Origin: a virus
Virus record (IMG/VR): IMGVR_UViG_3300006793_005160
Location: 1-40,852 of that record
Strand: one strand, 5' to 3'
Length of the DNA stretch: 40,852 nucleotides
Positions 6,124-15,187 of the stretch are shown one piece after another; within the stretch, counting starts at the first letter, position 1; each line of letters starts with the position of its first letter. A model generated the notes under the pieces. The model was not told the origin of the DNA, did no database searches, and was given only the letters and a program-made list of their open reading frames with translations. The position numbers were made by a program, and so were the translations under genes.

Positions 6124-7437
6124 TTAGATCTTCTCGCCTGCCTTGAAGCCTCTAAATCTGAGAAACCTCGGAAACCTAAGCGAGTAAGTACCATCTTGAT
6201 TTTGTGTAACAGCATCTGCACGTACCTCTACAATTTGCCCAGGGATAGTATCTTTACTAGCCCAAAACTCATCCCTATTAATATCAGTAAAACCGCTACC
6301 GACATTAACATTAATTTGCTTTCCGTCATCAAGTCCTTCACAAATGAATGCACCAAGTTTACCAACGTTTCGTCCTGTTCCTTCTTCGACATCTTTAACC
6401 TCCAGTGATACTTCAATGAAAGGTTTCATCTTCAACCATGAATGTGATCTCTTACATTGATAAACAGCATCAACATCTTTGATCATGATACCTTCATAAC
6501 CTGCTTCAACTGCTTTTTTATTATAGTCTTTGAACATTGTATCTCCAACCATAGTACCTAGTTCTACTTCTTCTTGTGGTACTAAATCACAAAAACATTG
6601 TTCAAATATCTTTTCAAAGGTTTTAAGCATATTACTTCTACGTCTTTGTCCTTGTATGCTTTCACCTTTCTTAAATTCTACTAACGGAATAATGTCAAAC
6701 ACTGCAAGTCTTGCATCTTGTGCTTTCACATCACTCTTTCGATGTACTTGTTTCATTAAGTCTTGGAAACTATTAGAAACAACTTCACCATCAATTACAT
6801 ATGAACGACCAATCTCTTCCATAAAGCCATGCAATGCTTCTGTGATGTGTGCAAAGTTTTCTAATACTTTACCGTTACGTGTGTATTGTGTAACTGACTT
6901 TGCTTCGTAGTCTACAATAGTAACACAACGTACACCATCTAACTTAGGCTCAAGTAGTTTCTTACCAACTAACTTTTTCTCATGATTGGCACTGTCATGT
7001 GCTAACATACACTCGAACACAGGAATTTTATATTGTGGAAACTTCTTAGCGACTTTGTTTACAGTCTTTTCACTTACACCACAACGCAGGTCTTTAATAA
7101 GAATACGTCTATAAAACTTATTCCATTGTTCAGCAGTTGCTACTTCACTTGCAAGTTTGATTGCATCTTGTGCGGCATTACCTGTAAGTTTACGTTTATA
7201 TAGTGCATCAGCAAGTTCTAAGAACTTATCCCATGCTAGTCCTTGTCCGTTCCACTCAGGATCTACTTCTGGAACTTGCTTCACACCAAATGTGTAAAGT
7301 TTATCAAGTGCCATACGGCAACCAGCAAAGAACTCATCTAGTCCTTCTTCCATTGCTTCTAATATTACTTGCTCTTTTGCTAGACGTGAATTGTCTGCTT
7401 CAAGTTTGTCTATAATTACTTCAGGTTGTGTTCTCAT
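6124..7437 (-). CDS. ATP-dependent DNA ligase (T4 gp30-like)
   Basis: 437 residues; seals nicks during phage replication and recombination. Motif I is EPKLDGVR with the adenylated Lys at 165; downstream are VIDGEVV (motif III), GYEGIMIKD (motif IV) and WLKMKP (motif V). An N-terminal helical DNA-binding domain (1-140) and a C-terminal OB fold (about 340-437) complete the T4-type layout. The C terminus (RFPRFLRFRG) is typical of ATP ligases. It has a near-perfect sigma70-type promoter at 7471-7499 and GAGAGG upstream of its ATG, so it is probably expressed early. An intact gene. Confidence 0.93.
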   Translation of the reverse strand: MRTQPEVIIDKLEADNSRLAKEQVILEAMEEGLDEFFAGCRMALDKLYTFGVKQVPEVDPEWNGQGLAWDKFLELADALYKRKLTGNAAQDAIKLASEVATAEQWNKFYRRILIKDLRCGVSEKTVNKVAKKFPQYKIPVFECMLAHDSANHEKKLVGKKLLEPKLDGVRCVTIVDYEAKSVTQYTRNGKVLENFAHITEALHGFMEEIGRSYVIDGEVVSNSFQDLMKQVHRKSDVKAQDARLAVFDIIPLVEFKKGESIQGQRRRSNMLKTFEKIFEQCFCDLVPQEEVELGTMVGDTMFKDYNKKAVEAGYEGIMIKDVDAVYQCKRSHSWLKMKPFIEVSLEVKDVEEGTGRNVGKLGAFICEGLDDGKQINVNVGSGFTDINRDEFWASKDTIPGQIVEVRADAVTQNQDGTYSLRFPRFLRFRGFKAGEKI

Positions 7438-7470
7438 TTATGCCTCTCTGTTTGCCTAATTATTATATAC

Positions 7471-7499
7471 ATTATAGCAAATTAATCGGTTTTTGTCAA
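7471..7499 (-). promoter_or_regulatory. Consensus sigma70-type promoter for the ligase operon
   Basis: On the minus strand TTGACA (7494-7499) and TATAAT (7471-7476) are exactly 17 bases apart. The -35 box lies inside the last codons of the upstream gene. A leader of about 27 bases would precede the ligase ATG. Confidence 0.85.
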
Positions 7500-7868
7500 C
7501 TCATTTATTACATTTTCTATGTTATGCACGTTGATTTCTTGTCCAATTTCGTACACATGAAAATGGTAATCTTTAATTGTTTCTGCAATCTTATTTAATA
7601 TCGTTTCCTCTGGTTCTGCTATCCATTCTGAGTAGCCTCTACCTTCTAGCATAATAGCATATCCAAACGTATCTTTGAGTACGCTTTCTAGTTTGCTAAT
7701 TGGATTTGCTTTACCATACCATAAGTGATTAAACGTAGCATAATGACTGCGAGCAGAATAGCTGTTCTGGTAAACACCCAATCTAGCCTTAGCACTATTC
7801 ATGCTAGTGATTCCAATCTTACAGTCACCACTGCCTAGAGGGTCTTTCATTAAGTATAAGAATTTCAT
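7482..7868 (-). CDS. GIY-YIG-like (T5orf172/MUG113) domain protein
   Basis: The start at 7868 (MKFLYLMKDP) is chosen over an upstream ATG because it directly follows the stop of the upstream gene (TAG, one base, then ATG) with GGTGG upstream. KFLYLMKDP, CKIGIT, R-x-x-x-Y and the GYSEWI block (about residue 80) match the MUG113/T5orf172 branch of the GIY-YIG nuclease fold. Such domains occur as nucleases or as appended domains in phage proteins. Role unknown. 128 residues; the ligase promoter overlaps its 3' end. Confidence 0.7.
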   Translation of the reverse strand: MKFLYLMKDPLGSGDCKIGITSMNSAKARLGVYQNSYSARSHYATFNHLWYGKANPISKLESVLKDTFGYAIMLEGRGYSEWIAEPEETILNKIAETIKDYHFHVYEIGQEINVHNIENVINELTKTD

Positions 7869-7869
7869 G

Positions 7870-8973
7870 CTACCACCTACACTGTGCTGTTGGAAGTGTG
7901 ATACGTCCAATCTTATCGTTATATAGATTTACAATAGCATCATACACACGCCACTGATCATGGTCTCTTGGATTAGTAAATCCTTTGGTGTGGAGAGCAT
8001 TCTCATAGTTTTCCTTCAGTCCTAGTTGTACTGATGTAGGATCTCCCCAAGTTTTAATAAACAGTTTGCCTAGTTCTTTATCGAAGTCTGCATCTAATGC
8101 AAAGCCTTCAACCTCTGCCATCTTATATAATAGTGCCATAGGCCTCCATATCTCTAACTCTGCCGCTGCCTTCTTCCAATGTGTGTTATGGAATTGCAAT
8201 GCACGTTTAAAGTATTTGCCTGTTACACCGTAATCGTCTGCCATTTCAAATATAGTTTGTCCACTTTTGATCTGACTGAATGCATTCGGTGTGTTAGCAT
8301 TACGCTTAGGTGTGAACCCTGTAGCAGTTAAAATGTTATTCATTTGTACAGTTGCACTATCTTTTGTTTCTAGTAGAATCATAAACTCATCATAGGCATG
8401 AAGTTTACGTTTGTTACGACTGTTAATACGTATCATGTTTTGTCCTGCTAACCAAACAGCATACTCAACTTTGTCAGTAAAGCCTGCTTCAGTAACAGTT
8501 TCATCAGTAATCATATTTGTATCAATATACCACATAGGGTAGGTAGTATACTTTTGTCTAAACATTTCTTGTGATGTATGATGTCCGTCCCACAGCATGT
8601 ACATACCGTCTACTAGTATAGCAGTTGGCAACAGTACCGCAGTGTGTTCGTAGTCTTGTTCAATCTTATACATATGGTTAGGTGCAACATCTCGTTGGAA
8701 CCTAGGCCACAAATACATATCTTCCCAATCAATCCAACCAAACTTTACAATACCTTCTTTAGGATCATATGGGTCTTGGACATCGGGCTTCTTGTCAGGA
8801 CCAAGTACAACATCAATTGCTTCTGCAATATCATTAAGTGGAATAATACCACGGTCGTAGTTGTCAGACATAGTACGCAAATCAATTGCGTCATCTTTCA
8901 TTTCAAAGGGAATTTTAAATTTAGCCAGATACTTGTTGATCTCCGTCTGGCGATTATACGGAACTTTCTTCAT
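7870..8973 (-). CDS. ParB/Srx-like domain phage protein
   Basis: 367 residues. Residues 85-150 resemble the ParB N-terminal nuclease-like fold: PRFQRDV, then TAILVDGMYMLWDGHHTSQEMF with the DGHH signature at 129-132 and a following PMWYID strand. The middle and C-terminal parts are helical and may bind DNA (NAFSQIKSGQTIFEMADDYG resembles a helix-turn-helix). Phage ParB-like proteins vary in role, from nuclease to modification or regulation. It is the first gene below a strong minus-strand promoter at 9073-9101, suggesting early expression with the downstream genes. Confidence 0.65.
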   Translation of the reverse strand: MKKVPYNRQTEINKYLAKFKIPFEMKDDAIDLRTMSDNYDRGIIPLNDIAEAIDVVLGPDKKPDVQDPYDPKEGIVKFGWIDWEDMYLWPRFQRDVAPNHMYKIEQDYEHTAVLLPTAILVDGMYMLWDGHHTSQEMFRQKYTTYPMWYIDTNMITDETVTEAGFTDKVEYAVWLAGQNMIRINSRNKRKLHAYDEFMILLETKDSATVQMNNILTATGFTPKRNANTPNAFSQIKSGQTIFEMADDYGVTGKYFKRALQFHNTHWKKAAAELEIWRPMALLYKMAEVEGFALDADFDKELGKLFIKTWGDPTSVQLGLKENYENALHTKGFTNPRDHDQWRVYDAIVNLYNDKIGRITLPTAQCRW

Positions 8974-9072
8974 GTTTTTAACTCCTTATAACATGTGCAA
9001 CGAATTGCTAGTGTTACTTTGTGCCTGGGTGCGTAACGAATTACTGGCCCATAGCGTTAAACTATACTGTAT

Positions 9073-9101
9073 AATATATACTCACGATTACCACTTGTCA
9101 A
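9073..9101 (-). promoter_or_regulatory. Sigma70-type promoter, minus strand
   Basis: TTGACA (9096-9101) and TATATT (9073-9078) are 17 bases apart on the minus strand, about 100 bases upstream of the ParB-like gene. The leader (8974-9070) holds an SD-like AAGGAG close to the start; nothing else is recognised in it. Confidence 0.7.
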
Positions 9102-9125
9102 CCCCTAAGAGCAATAATTATATGT

Positions 9126-10052
9126 ATGAAGATATTAATCATTGGTGCAGCAGGCTTTTTTGGACGAAACTTATCGTATGTTTATAAAGACTTACATGAT
9201 ATTAGTTGTATTGACCTACCTCTAGATCTTTTTGGAGATAAAAAAGACTTCTATGACGAGTTCGATGTAGCAGGTATAGACATACAAGACGACCTATGGC
9301 AAGTTAAACAGCGCATGATGGATTGTGATGTTGTTATACATTTGGCTAACAAGACTAGGATAAGTCCTAGTTGGCAAGACTACGAACAGTATTACAGCAT
9401 GAACATAGGAACTTCTCAAAAGATATATGCTCTATCACAAACACTAGGTGTTAAGAAGTTTATCTATTTCAGTTCTAGTTCTGTGTATGGTAACAATGGT
9501 TGGACACCTAACAAAGAAACTGATCCACTAAATCCTACAAGTCCATATGCTATTAGTAAGATGGCTGCTGAAGCTGCTCTAACAGCACAGAACACTCGCT
9601 TACCAACAACAGAACTTATTATAGTAAGGCCGTTTACAATGTATGGTCCGTTCATGGAGATGGGAAAGTATTCATTAGTAATATCAAAATTTATTGAAGC
9701 AGCACAAAATGGTGATCCGTTATTGCTTGATGCAACAGGATCACAGACTAGAGACTTTATACATGTTAGTGATGCTATATCTGCACTTAGCCTAATTATA
9801 GAACACGGAAAGAGTGGAGACATATATAATATAGGATCAGGCGAGTCAGTATCTATTAGAGAGTTAGCAGACATTGTTAGTAGCAAACAAGTTCATACAC
9901 CTCCACGCATAGGACACATTGAACATACACTAGCTGATATGAGTAAACTCAAAGACTTAGGTTGGAAAGCAACAATTGATGTAAAATCATGGTTGACAAA
10001 TTTAGTTGCAGACCTTAATATAACGAGTAATATTAAACAAGAGGAAAAATAA
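9126..10052 (+). CDS. NAD-dependent sugar-nucleotide epimerase/dehydratase
   Basis: 308 residues of the extended short-chain dehydrogenase family. It has the Rossmann motif GAAGFFG (7-13), Asp30 for the NAD ribose, SSSSVYG (116-122) and the catalytic Y141-x-x-x-K145 (SPYAISK), plus RPFTMYGP and RDFIHVSD landmarks. It likely converts a UDP- or dTDP-sugar, acting on host surface glycan or phage glycan supply. It heads a run with clpP and a cupin; clpP starts on the next base after its stop. No strong Shine-Dalgarno; an AT-rich weak -10 (TTATAT) abuts the start. Confidence 0.9.
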   Translation: MKILIIGAAGFFGRNLSYVYKDLHDISCIDLPLDLFGDKKDFYDEFDVAGIDIQDDLWQVKQRMMDCDVVIHLANKTRISPSWQDYEQYYSMNIGTSQKIYALSQTLGVKKFIYFSSSSVYGNNGWTPNKETDPLNPTSPYAISKMAAEAALTAQNTRLPTTELIIVRPFTMYGPFMEMGKYSLVISKFIEAAQNGDPLLLDATGSQTRDFIHVSDAISALSLIIEHGKSGDIYNIGSGESVSIRELADIVSSKQVHTPPRIGHIEHTLADMSKLKDLGWKATIDVKSWLTNLVADLNITSNIKQEEK

Positions 10053-10643
10053 ATGGCATTAGTACCAATGGTAGTTGAATCAACAAGCAAGGGCGAACGA
10101 GCTTTTGACATCTACAGTAGATTATTAAGGGACAGAGTTATTATGCTCAATGGTCCTGTCGAAGATATGAGTGCAAATCTTATTGTTGCACAGTTGTTAT
10201 ATTTAGAATCAGAAGATTCAGACAAAGATGTATCGTTGTTTATTAATAGTCCAGGTGGAGTTGTTACTGCTGGTATGAGTATCTATGACACAATGCAATT
10301 TATTAAACCTGACATCTCTACATACGTAATAGGACAAGCATGTTCAATGGGTAGCCTATTAGCACAGTCAGGCACTCCGGGTAAAAGATATATGCTGCCA
10401 AATGCAAGGCATATGATTCATCAACCTAGTGGTGGTGCAAGAGGACAAGCAACAGATATGCAAATTCAAGTAGAAGAGATTCTAAAGATTAAGAAAGAAC
10501 TTACTGCTATCTATGAAAAGCATAACTCTAAAGGCAAAACATTTGATGAGCTAAGTGCTGATATGGAACGTGATAACTTCATGACTGCACAAGAAGCATT
10601 AGACTACGGGCTAGTTGATCAAATTATTGATAAACGTCCATGA
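10053..10643 (+). CDS. clpP: ATP-dependent Clp protease proteolytic subunit
   Basis: 196 residues, full length for ClpP. The catalytic triad is present: Ser98 (GQACSMGS), His123 ([10 protein letters not shown]) and Asp174 (MERDNF). The IDSPGG-type loop is INSPGGVV, and the oxyanion region is intact. Bacterial ClpP forms a 14-mer barrel and degrades unfolded proteins delivered by ClpA/ClpX. No Clp ATPase is in the window, so it may use host ones, or serve in virion protein processing. Start abuts the epimerase stop; its end overlaps the cupin start as ATGA. Confidence 0.95.
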   Translation: MALVPMVVESTSKGERAFDIYSRLLRDRVIMLNGPVEDMSANLIVAQLLYLESEDSDKDVSLFINSPGGVVTAGMSIYDTMQFIKPDISTYVIGQACSMGSLLAQSGTPGKRYMLPNARHMIHQPSGGARGQATDMQIQVEEILKIKKELTAIYEKHNSKGKTFDELSADMERDNFMTAQEALDYGLVDQIIDKRP

Positions 10644-11023
10644 AGATAGTACCACAAGGACAAAGGCCAACTGCTTGGGGAATGGAACTCAATTGGGCTT
10701 CTAATGAATCCTACACAGGAAAACTATTAGTATTTGAAAAGCCTCACAAGAAAACTGCTATGATGATTCATAAGAGCAGACGTAAGAGTTGGTTTGTTAA
10801 TGCAGGCAAGTTTAAGATTACATTTATTGATATTAAAACAGGCATGGCAAGAGAACAAGTTATCCAAGAAGGTAGCACAATTGACATTGCTGAAATGACT
10901 CCACATCAATTAGAATCACTAGACCATAATTCAATTATATTTGAAGCAGGAACTCCTGACTATGAAGAAGATCAGTTTAAGATTAATCCTGGTGACGAGC
11001 AAACACAGCCTTCAGAGCAATAA
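10640..11023 (+). CDS. Cupin-domain protein (mannose-6-P isomerase-like)
   Basis: 127 residues forming one beta-barrel cupin. [12 protein letters not shown], then [21 protein letters not shown], then [13 protein letters not shown] match the start of the cupin barrel of type-II mannose-6-phosphate isomerase / GDP-mannose pyrophosphorylase proteins. Metal-binding His are only partly retained. Together with the epimerase, it suggests sugar-nucleotide modification. ATGA-coupled to clpP; its last 41 bases overlap the end of convergent hemA. Confidence 0.7.
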   Translation: MKIVPQGQRPTAWGMELNWASNESYTGKLLVFEKPHKKTAMMIHKSRRKSWFVNAGKFKITFIDIKTGMAREQVIQEGSTIDIAEMTPHQLESLDHNSIIFEAGTPDYEEDQFKINPGDEQTQPSEQ

Positions 11024-12188
11024 CTAAATCCTCAATCATTTTATCATCATGATACGGAGTAGGTGCAAACCTTAAACGTTCTGTACCTTCTGCTACTGTA
11101 GGATAGTTAATTGGCTGTACATAGATATCATATTCATCAATAAGCATATCGCTCATTGACTTACACTTCTTAGCATCGCCTACAAGTACAGGAACAATAT
11201 GCGTAGTTGCACATTCCATAACCTGTATGTCGTTTGCTGTTAATCTTTCTTTTAATTTTTTTGCTTGTGCTTGATGTTGATCTCGAACTTCGTTGTGATC
11301 TTTTAAGTATTTTATAGCAGCCATTGCTCCAGCACATGCAACAGGACTCATACTAGTCGTGAAGATAAAACCAGAAGCCACTGAACGGATAGCATCAATA
11401 ACATCAGCATCGGCAGCAATGTAACCACCTTGAACTCCAAAGGCCTTTCCAAGTGTGCCATTGATTATATCAATTCGGTTTTGAAGTCCTAGTTTCTCCG
11501 TCCAGCCGCCTCCGTGTTCGCCATAAAGGCCAACAGCGTGTACTTCGTCAATGTATGTTATTGCATTATACTTGTCTGCAATATTACATATTTCTTCCAT
11601 TGGCGAAATGTCTCCGTCCATAGAGTAAACACTTTCAAATACTATACAAGGAACTTGATTGGCAAGTACAGCGTTAGCACATAGTTCTTCTAGTTGATCC
11701 ATGTCGTTGTGATGCCACACTTGCTTTTCTGCTTTACTATGTCTAATACCTTGTATCAATGAAGCGTGATTCTTACTATCGCTTAAGAATACAATGTTAG
11801 GGAATATTCTTTTTAATGAAATAAGTGTCCATTCGTTTGCAACGTATGCAGATGTAAACAGCAAGGACTTTGCTTTGTTGTGTAACGTACTAATCTCATG
11901 TTCCAACGCAACGTGGTAATGGCTTGTGCCACCTATGTTACGTGTACCTCCCGAGCCTGATCCTGTTTGGTCTAGGGCAGTATGCATAGCGTCTATGACA
12001 ACCTTGTGCTGTCCCATGCCTAAGTAATCGTTACTACACCAATTGGTAATGTTTTTAATATTATAAGGTCCGTACCAGATAGCTCTAGGGAACTCGCCTC
12101 TTTCCCTAAGTATGTCGTTGAAAACCCTATAGTTGCCGCTATCTTTTAGGCTTTTTAGTAGTTTGTTTATTGGTTCTTTGTTTATCAT
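10983..12188 (-). CDS. hemA: 5-aminolevulinate synthase (C4 Shemin pathway)
   Basis: 401 residues, full length for alphaproteobacterial ALAS, which condenses glycine and succinyl-CoA to 5-aminolevulinate, the first committed step of heme synthesis. It is a PLP enzyme: [12 protein letters not shown] start, [10 protein letters not shown] (50-59), [13 protein letters not shown] glycine loop, SVYSMDGD (187-193), [12 protein letters not shown] (PLP Asp at 214), and the PLP lysine at 248 in GTLGKAFG. The C terminus keeps [10 protein letters not shown] and GTERLR. The start has no clear Shine-Dalgarno and overlaps a possible 55-residue ORF, so it may be coupled to it. It is separate from the hemF-C-E-B operon but on the same strand. 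Confidence 0.95.
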   Translation of the reverse strand: MINKEPINKLLKSLKDSGNYRVFNDILRERGEFPRAIWYGPYNIKNITNWCSNDYLGMGQHKVVIDAMHTALDQTGSGSGGTRNIGGTSHYHVALEHEISTLHNKAKSLLFTSAYVANEWTLISLKRIFPNIVFLSDSKNHASLIQGIRHSKAEKQVWHHNDMDQLEELCANAVLANQVPCIVFESVYSMDGDISPMEEICNIADKYNAITYIDEVHAVGLYGEHGGGWTEKLGLQNRIDIINGTLGKAFGVQGGYIAADADVIDAIRSVASGFIFTTSMSPVACAGAMAAIKYLKDHNEVRDQHQAQAKKLKERLTANDIQVMECATTHIVPVLVGDAKKCKSMSDMLIDEYDIYVQPINYPTVAEGTERLRFAPTPYHDDKMIEDLVIALKAVFARHQD

Positions 12189-12306
12189 GATAGAATAGTG
12201 TTCCCATTGAGTGATGGCATTGATACCAACCGTCTTTTCTTAGCTCGTCCATTAGGCTATTATATTCATTAGCCCAAGTTTTAAAGAATTTAATTATGTT
12301 GTACAT
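12139..12306 (-). CDS. Possible 55-residue ORF leading the hemA unit
   Basis: Starts [17 protein letters not shown] and contains [16 protein letters not shown]; the tail is Lys/Thr-rich. It overlaps the start of hemA by 50 bases. The evidence for a real gene is position: the motif TTAAATAC stands 4 bases before its ATG, exactly as before hemF, and no other start explains how hemA is translated without a Shine-Dalgarno. Residue content is protein-like, but no family is recognised. Confidence 0.45.
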   Translation of the reverse strand: MYNIIKFFKTWANEYNSLMDELRKDGWYQCHHSMGTLFYHDKQRTNKQTTKKPKR

Positions 12307-12310
12307 ACAT

Positions 12311-12318
12311 GTATTTAA
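12311..12318 (-). promoter_or_regulatory. Late-type motif TTAAATAC before the hemA unit
   Basis: TTAAATAC on the minus strand ends 4 bases before the ATG at 12306. It stands back to back with a plus-strand ATAAATAA (12320-12327), giving a compact divergent promoter pair. Confidence 0.45.
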
Positions 12319-12319
12319 C

Positions 12320-12327
12320 ATAAATAA
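12320..12327 (+). promoter_or_regulatory. T4-late-type promoter, ATAAATAA
   Basis: ATAAATAA lies 19 bases before the ATG at 12347, with GGAGAG in between. Confidence 0.5.
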
Positions 12328-12346
12328 CAATATAGGAGAGCGAACA

Positions 12347-12610
12347 ATGGCAGCGAACGGTATATCAACTTTATCACTTAAAAAAACTAGACAAGATACT
12401 AAATTAGCCAAAGCAGAAGCAAAACGTCAAGGCAAATCAGTTGCAGATGATGGAACTATTTCTGGTAGTGTTGATACTAATGCTGTATCATATAGAGCTC
12501 TTAACACATTAAATCTTGGCAGATTGCCTACAAGATACAATGCTTCAGACAATAATGGAGCACTCACAGACAACGCTGGTGTTCCAGTTGCCAGTCGTCC
12601 TTGGTCATAA
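12347..12610 (+). CDS. Conserved small phage protein, 87 aa
   Basis: Start at 12347 (MAANGISTLSLKKTRQDTKLA) is set by GGAGAG upstream; the ORF is open further back. The AANGIST start, the K-x-x-RQ-x-x-KL-x-x-A pattern and the C-terminal RPWS resemble a small protein I recall from marine T4-like phages. It has its own late-type promoter, so a virion or assembly role is plausible, but this is inference. Soluble and polar. Confidence 0.8.
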   Translation: MAANGISTLSLKKTRQDTKLAKAEAKRQGKSVADDGTISGSVDTNAVSYRALNTLNLGRLPTRYNASDNNGALTDNAGVPVASRPWS

Positions 12611-12625
12611 ACCTATCCTTTTTTA

Positions 12626-12633
12626 ATAAATAC
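12626..12633 (+). promoter_or_regulatory. T4-late-type promoter, ATAAATAC
   Basis: ATAAATAC lies 29 bases before the thermonuclease ATG, with AGGAGCG between. Confidence 0.55.
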
Positions 12634-12662
12634 GTATATAACTAATTAGGAGCGAAAACGTT

Positions 12663-13091
12663 ATGTACGAGTACAGAGCCACTGTCGTAAAGATAGTAGA
12701 TGGCGATACTGTTGATGTAGATATTGATCTAGGTTTTGGTATTGTCTTAAAAGATGAAAGGGTACGTGTTATGGGTATTGATACTCCAGAAAGCAGAACA
12801 CGAGACAAGGTAGAAAAGAAGTTTGGACTTGCTGCAAAGGCAAGGCTTAAAGAACTATTAGGTAAAACAACAGTTCTAAAAACCCAAATTAATAAAAACG
12901 GCGAAGACATGAAAGGCAAGTTCGGTCGTATCTTGGGTGACTTTTCTACAGAGGACGGACGCATGATAACTGATATCATGGTTGAAGAAGGACATGCTGT
13001 AGCATACTTTGGTGGAAGCAAAGAGGAAATCCAACTGAAGCATATGGCTAACAGAGAAAAACTACTCCGCGAAGGAGTCGTTGTTTTATAG
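12663..13091 (+). CDS. Thermonuclease (SNase-like nuclease)
   Basis: 142 residues of the staphylococcal nuclease fold. VVKIVDGDTVDVDIDLGFG (8-26), RVRVMGIDTPESR (33-45) and KGKFGRILGDF (about 84-94) hold the metal-binding Asp and catalytic Arg/Glu positions, and a TDIMVEEGHAVAY segment closes the OB fold. It hydrolyses DNA or RNA with calcium. No signal peptide, so it acts in the cytoplasm or in the virion. SD AGGAGCG and a late-type promoter precede it. Confidence 0.9.
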   Translation: MYEYRATVVKIVDGDTVDVDIDLGFGIVLKDERVRVMGIDTPESRTRDKVEKKFGLAAKARLKELLGKTTVLKTQINKNGEDMKGKFGRILGDFSTEDGRMITDIMVEEGHAVAYFGGSKEEIQLKHMANREKLLREGVVVL

Positions 13092-13101
13092 GGAGAAGTA
13101 A

Positions 13102-13527
13102 ATGTTTAGATTAATTGCATTACTAACACTAGTATTCGGATTATGGATAGTACCAGCGTCTGCTACGGGAGGAGTTATTGGAGCTCTTAATACTACAACT
13201 ACTGACGAACCTGCACCGACACCAACACCAGGCCTTCCAAATATTCCACCACAAGGACAATATCAAACTTTGCCTATAATGATCGATTGTGGTCGTTATT
13301 CAGATGTAATAAGTATCATTCTTAAAGCAGGCGAGCAACCTTTCGCAGCAGGTAAGATATTATTTAAAATTCCAGATGGTAGAGCAATAGAAGCAGTATT
13401 AGAAATGTGGGCCAATCCGGAAACAAGAACTTTTACGAGCGTTCTTAAAGTAACTGATGAATATGCCTGTTTAGTATTTCCAGGAAAAGAATTTATGGGT
13501 GCACCAAAACAGGGATTAACATTATAA
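13102..13527 (+). CDS. Exported protein with signal peptide, 141 aa
   Basis: Residues 1-21 form a signal peptide (hydrophobic IALLTLVFGLWIV, then PASA before a Thr/Gly start), with likely cleavage after ASA near residue 21. A Thr/Pro linker (about 31-48) leads to a beta-rich domain with two cysteines (CGRYS and YACLVF) that could form a disulfide in the periplasm. Family not recognised. GGGAGAAG upstream; it follows the thermonuclease by 10 bases. Confidence 0.8.
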   Translation: MFRLIALLTLVFGLWIVPASATGGVIGALNTTTTDEPAPTPTPGLPNIPPQGQYQTLPIMIDCGRYSDVISIILKAGEQPFAAGKILFKIPDGRAIEAVLEMWANPETRTFTSVLKVTDEYACLVFPGKEFMGAPKQGLTL

Positions 13528-13530
13528 ATA
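13523..13530 (+). promoter_or_regulatory. T4-late-type promoter, TATAAATA (perfect)
   Basis: A perfect TATAAATA overlaps the stop of the exported-protein gene and lies 17 bases before the lipase ATG. Confidence 0.6.
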
Positions 13531-13547
13531 AAAAATAGGAGCGAAAT

Positions 13548-14351
13548 ATGTTATCAGAAAAATTAAAGAAAGGAATAGCAGAACTTACTTTCAATCAAAG
13601 AAGTTTATTATTTGCTGAACTATCAGCAATTGCATACTTAGATACAAAAGATGCAACAACACAAGCAAAAGAGCTAGGCTTTACAACAGTAGAGTTTTAT
13701 GATATCGACGGTGCCCAGGCTTATCGCTTTATGAATAAAAACGATATGGTTATTGCATGTCGTGGAACACAGCCAACAGAATACAACGATATTAAAGCAG
13801 ACTTAAACGCTCTTCCTATTATTTCTGAAACAGTTTCTAGAGTACACAGAGGATTCAAAACAGAAGTAGACGAACTTTGGCCACATGTGAAAGAGGATAT
13901 GGACCGTAAAGTTAATCTAAAGAAACAACATTGGTTCTGTGGACATTCATTAGGTGCTGCAATGGCAACTATAATGGCTTCAAGATGTAAGCATAGTCCA
14001 GAACTAAGTGATCCTGTTGAACTTTATACATATGGTTCACCTAGAGTTGGATGGTCAGCATACTGCAACAGTTTAAATGTTGAACATCACAGATTTGTAA
14101 ACAATAACGACATTGTTACTACAGTACCACTATCAATAATGGGTTTCAAGCATCATGGCACTTGCCATTACTTTAATTCATGGGGTAACCTACGTAAACT
14201 TTCGTTCTGGCAAAGAACAAAAGATAAGTTCCGTGGAATGTGGAGAGGACTAAAAGCATTTAAAATAGATAACTTCTCGGATCATTCTATGGCTGAGTAC
14301 ATTGCACATTGTGATAAATTAGTAAAAGGAATGGAAACACCGCAAGTTTAA
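13548..14351 (+). CDS. Class 3 lipase family alpha/beta hydrolase
   Basis: 267 residues with the lipase-3 signature: IACRGTQP (69-76), oxyanion region RVHRGF (98-103), nucleophile Ser134 in the GHSLGAA elbow, YTYGSPRVG (160-168), Asp188 (NNNDIVTTVP) and His246 (SDHSMAEYI). The triad is complete, so an acyl-ester hydrolase is likely, acting on lipids or glycerophospholipids. No signal peptide is seen, so it would act inside the cell or in the virion, perhaps in envelope disruption. SD TAGGAGCG; perfect late-type promoter. Confidence 0.88.
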   Translation: MLSEKLKKGIAELTFNQRSLLFAELSAIAYLDTKDATTQAKELGFTTVEFYDIDGAQAYRFMNKNDMVIACRGTQPTEYNDIKADLNALPIISETVSRVHRGFKTEVDELWPHVKEDMDRKVNLKKQHWFCGHSLGAAMATIMASRCKHSPELSDPVELYTYGSPRVGWSAYCNSLNVEHHRFVNNNDIVTTVPLSIMGFKHHGTCHYFNSWGNLRKLSFWQRTKDKFRGMWRGLKAFKIDNFSDHSMAEYIAHCDKLVKGMETPQV

Positions 14352-14364
14352 CAAAAGGAGTTGG

Positions 14365-15015
14365 ATGTCGTTCTTAGTCCACAACTTACCGCCGCAAGAA
14401 GTATTTGTTAAAAAGGAATACTTATATGATCTACAAAAAGGTCATGGGGAACTCACGCCTGGGGTATGGATTTCAATTAGAAGTATAATGGGCAAAGCAC
14501 TATACTTTGAAACACTTCTAACTGAGTACGGTGCATTGTACGATAAACTTCCTATATCAGCATTTGTTTGGAAAGAAGATTACGATAAAGATAATCAACT
14601 TCCTTTAGACACATTACAGATATGGGATTGCTTTGATTATGATATCACACTAATTAAAAAGCCTATGCTATCTAACTGCGAGTTTTTTGGCAAAGATAAG
14701 AAAATGCACAAAGGCGATTACATGTTTACACTTGATACATGTCATGCACAACACTCAACACTTGATATTAATTTTAGCGAACACGATCCTGAACATAAAA
14801 CATTTAACGTTATTAAGTTAGACAACGGACAGTTTGCAGCACAACCAAACAACAGAGTAATATTTACAGATCAAAGTCTAGTTCATCCAGAACGCAAAAT
14901 GCCAGACTTCAAAGTGTGTACACAAAACTACACAGTTGAGAACACACCTAAGTGGTCAGTAGGACATACTGACGAATGGCAATACAAAACGAAAGACGAA
15001 GAAAGTGGAAGATGA
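14365..15015 (+). CDS. Conserved T4-like phage protein, 216 aa
   Basis: NLPPQEVFVKKEYLYDLQKGHGE at the start, LPISAFVWK, QIWDCFDYD, then FTLDTCHAQHSTLD and KLDNGQFAAQPNNR resemble a conserved protein of unknown function that I recall from marine T4-like phages. Soluble, beta-rich. AAAGGAG precedes the ATG. Its 3' end overlaps the next small gene by 11 bases. Confidence 0.8.
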   Translation: MSFLVHNLPPQEVFVKKEYLYDLQKGHGELTPGVWISIRSIMGKALYFETLLTEYGALYDKLPISAFVWKEDYDKDNQLPLDTLQIWDCFDYDITLIKKPMLSNCEFFGKDKKMHKGDYMFTLDTCHAQHSTLDINFSEHDPEHKTFNVIKLDNGQFAAQPNNRVIFTDQSLVHPERKMPDFKVCTQNYTVENTPKWSVGHTDEWQYKTKDEESGR

Positions 15016-15187
15016 AGAGAAAGAAGCCTATAGGCTTTTTTGGTTAGTCAAAGGACACCTAAATACATCACACGAAACTATAATGTCATCATATGATGGT
15101 TACTTTAAGAGACTATGGGGTAACTGTGAACGTGCTGAATACGGTATGGAAGGCTTCGAAGAAGCATATAAAGAGAAAAGGGGTTGA
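15005..15187 (+). CDS. Small conserved protein, 60 aa
   Basis: GTG start at 15005 overlapping the previous gene by 11 bases; reads MEDEEKEAYRLFWLVKGHL and is helical throughout, acidic at the start. Its last codons overlap the -35 box of the next promoter. Family not recognised; supported by coupling and protein-like composition. Confidence 0.6.
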   Translation: MEDEEKEAYRLFWLVKGHLNTSHETIMSSYDGYFKRLWGNCERAEYGMEGFEEAYKEKRG

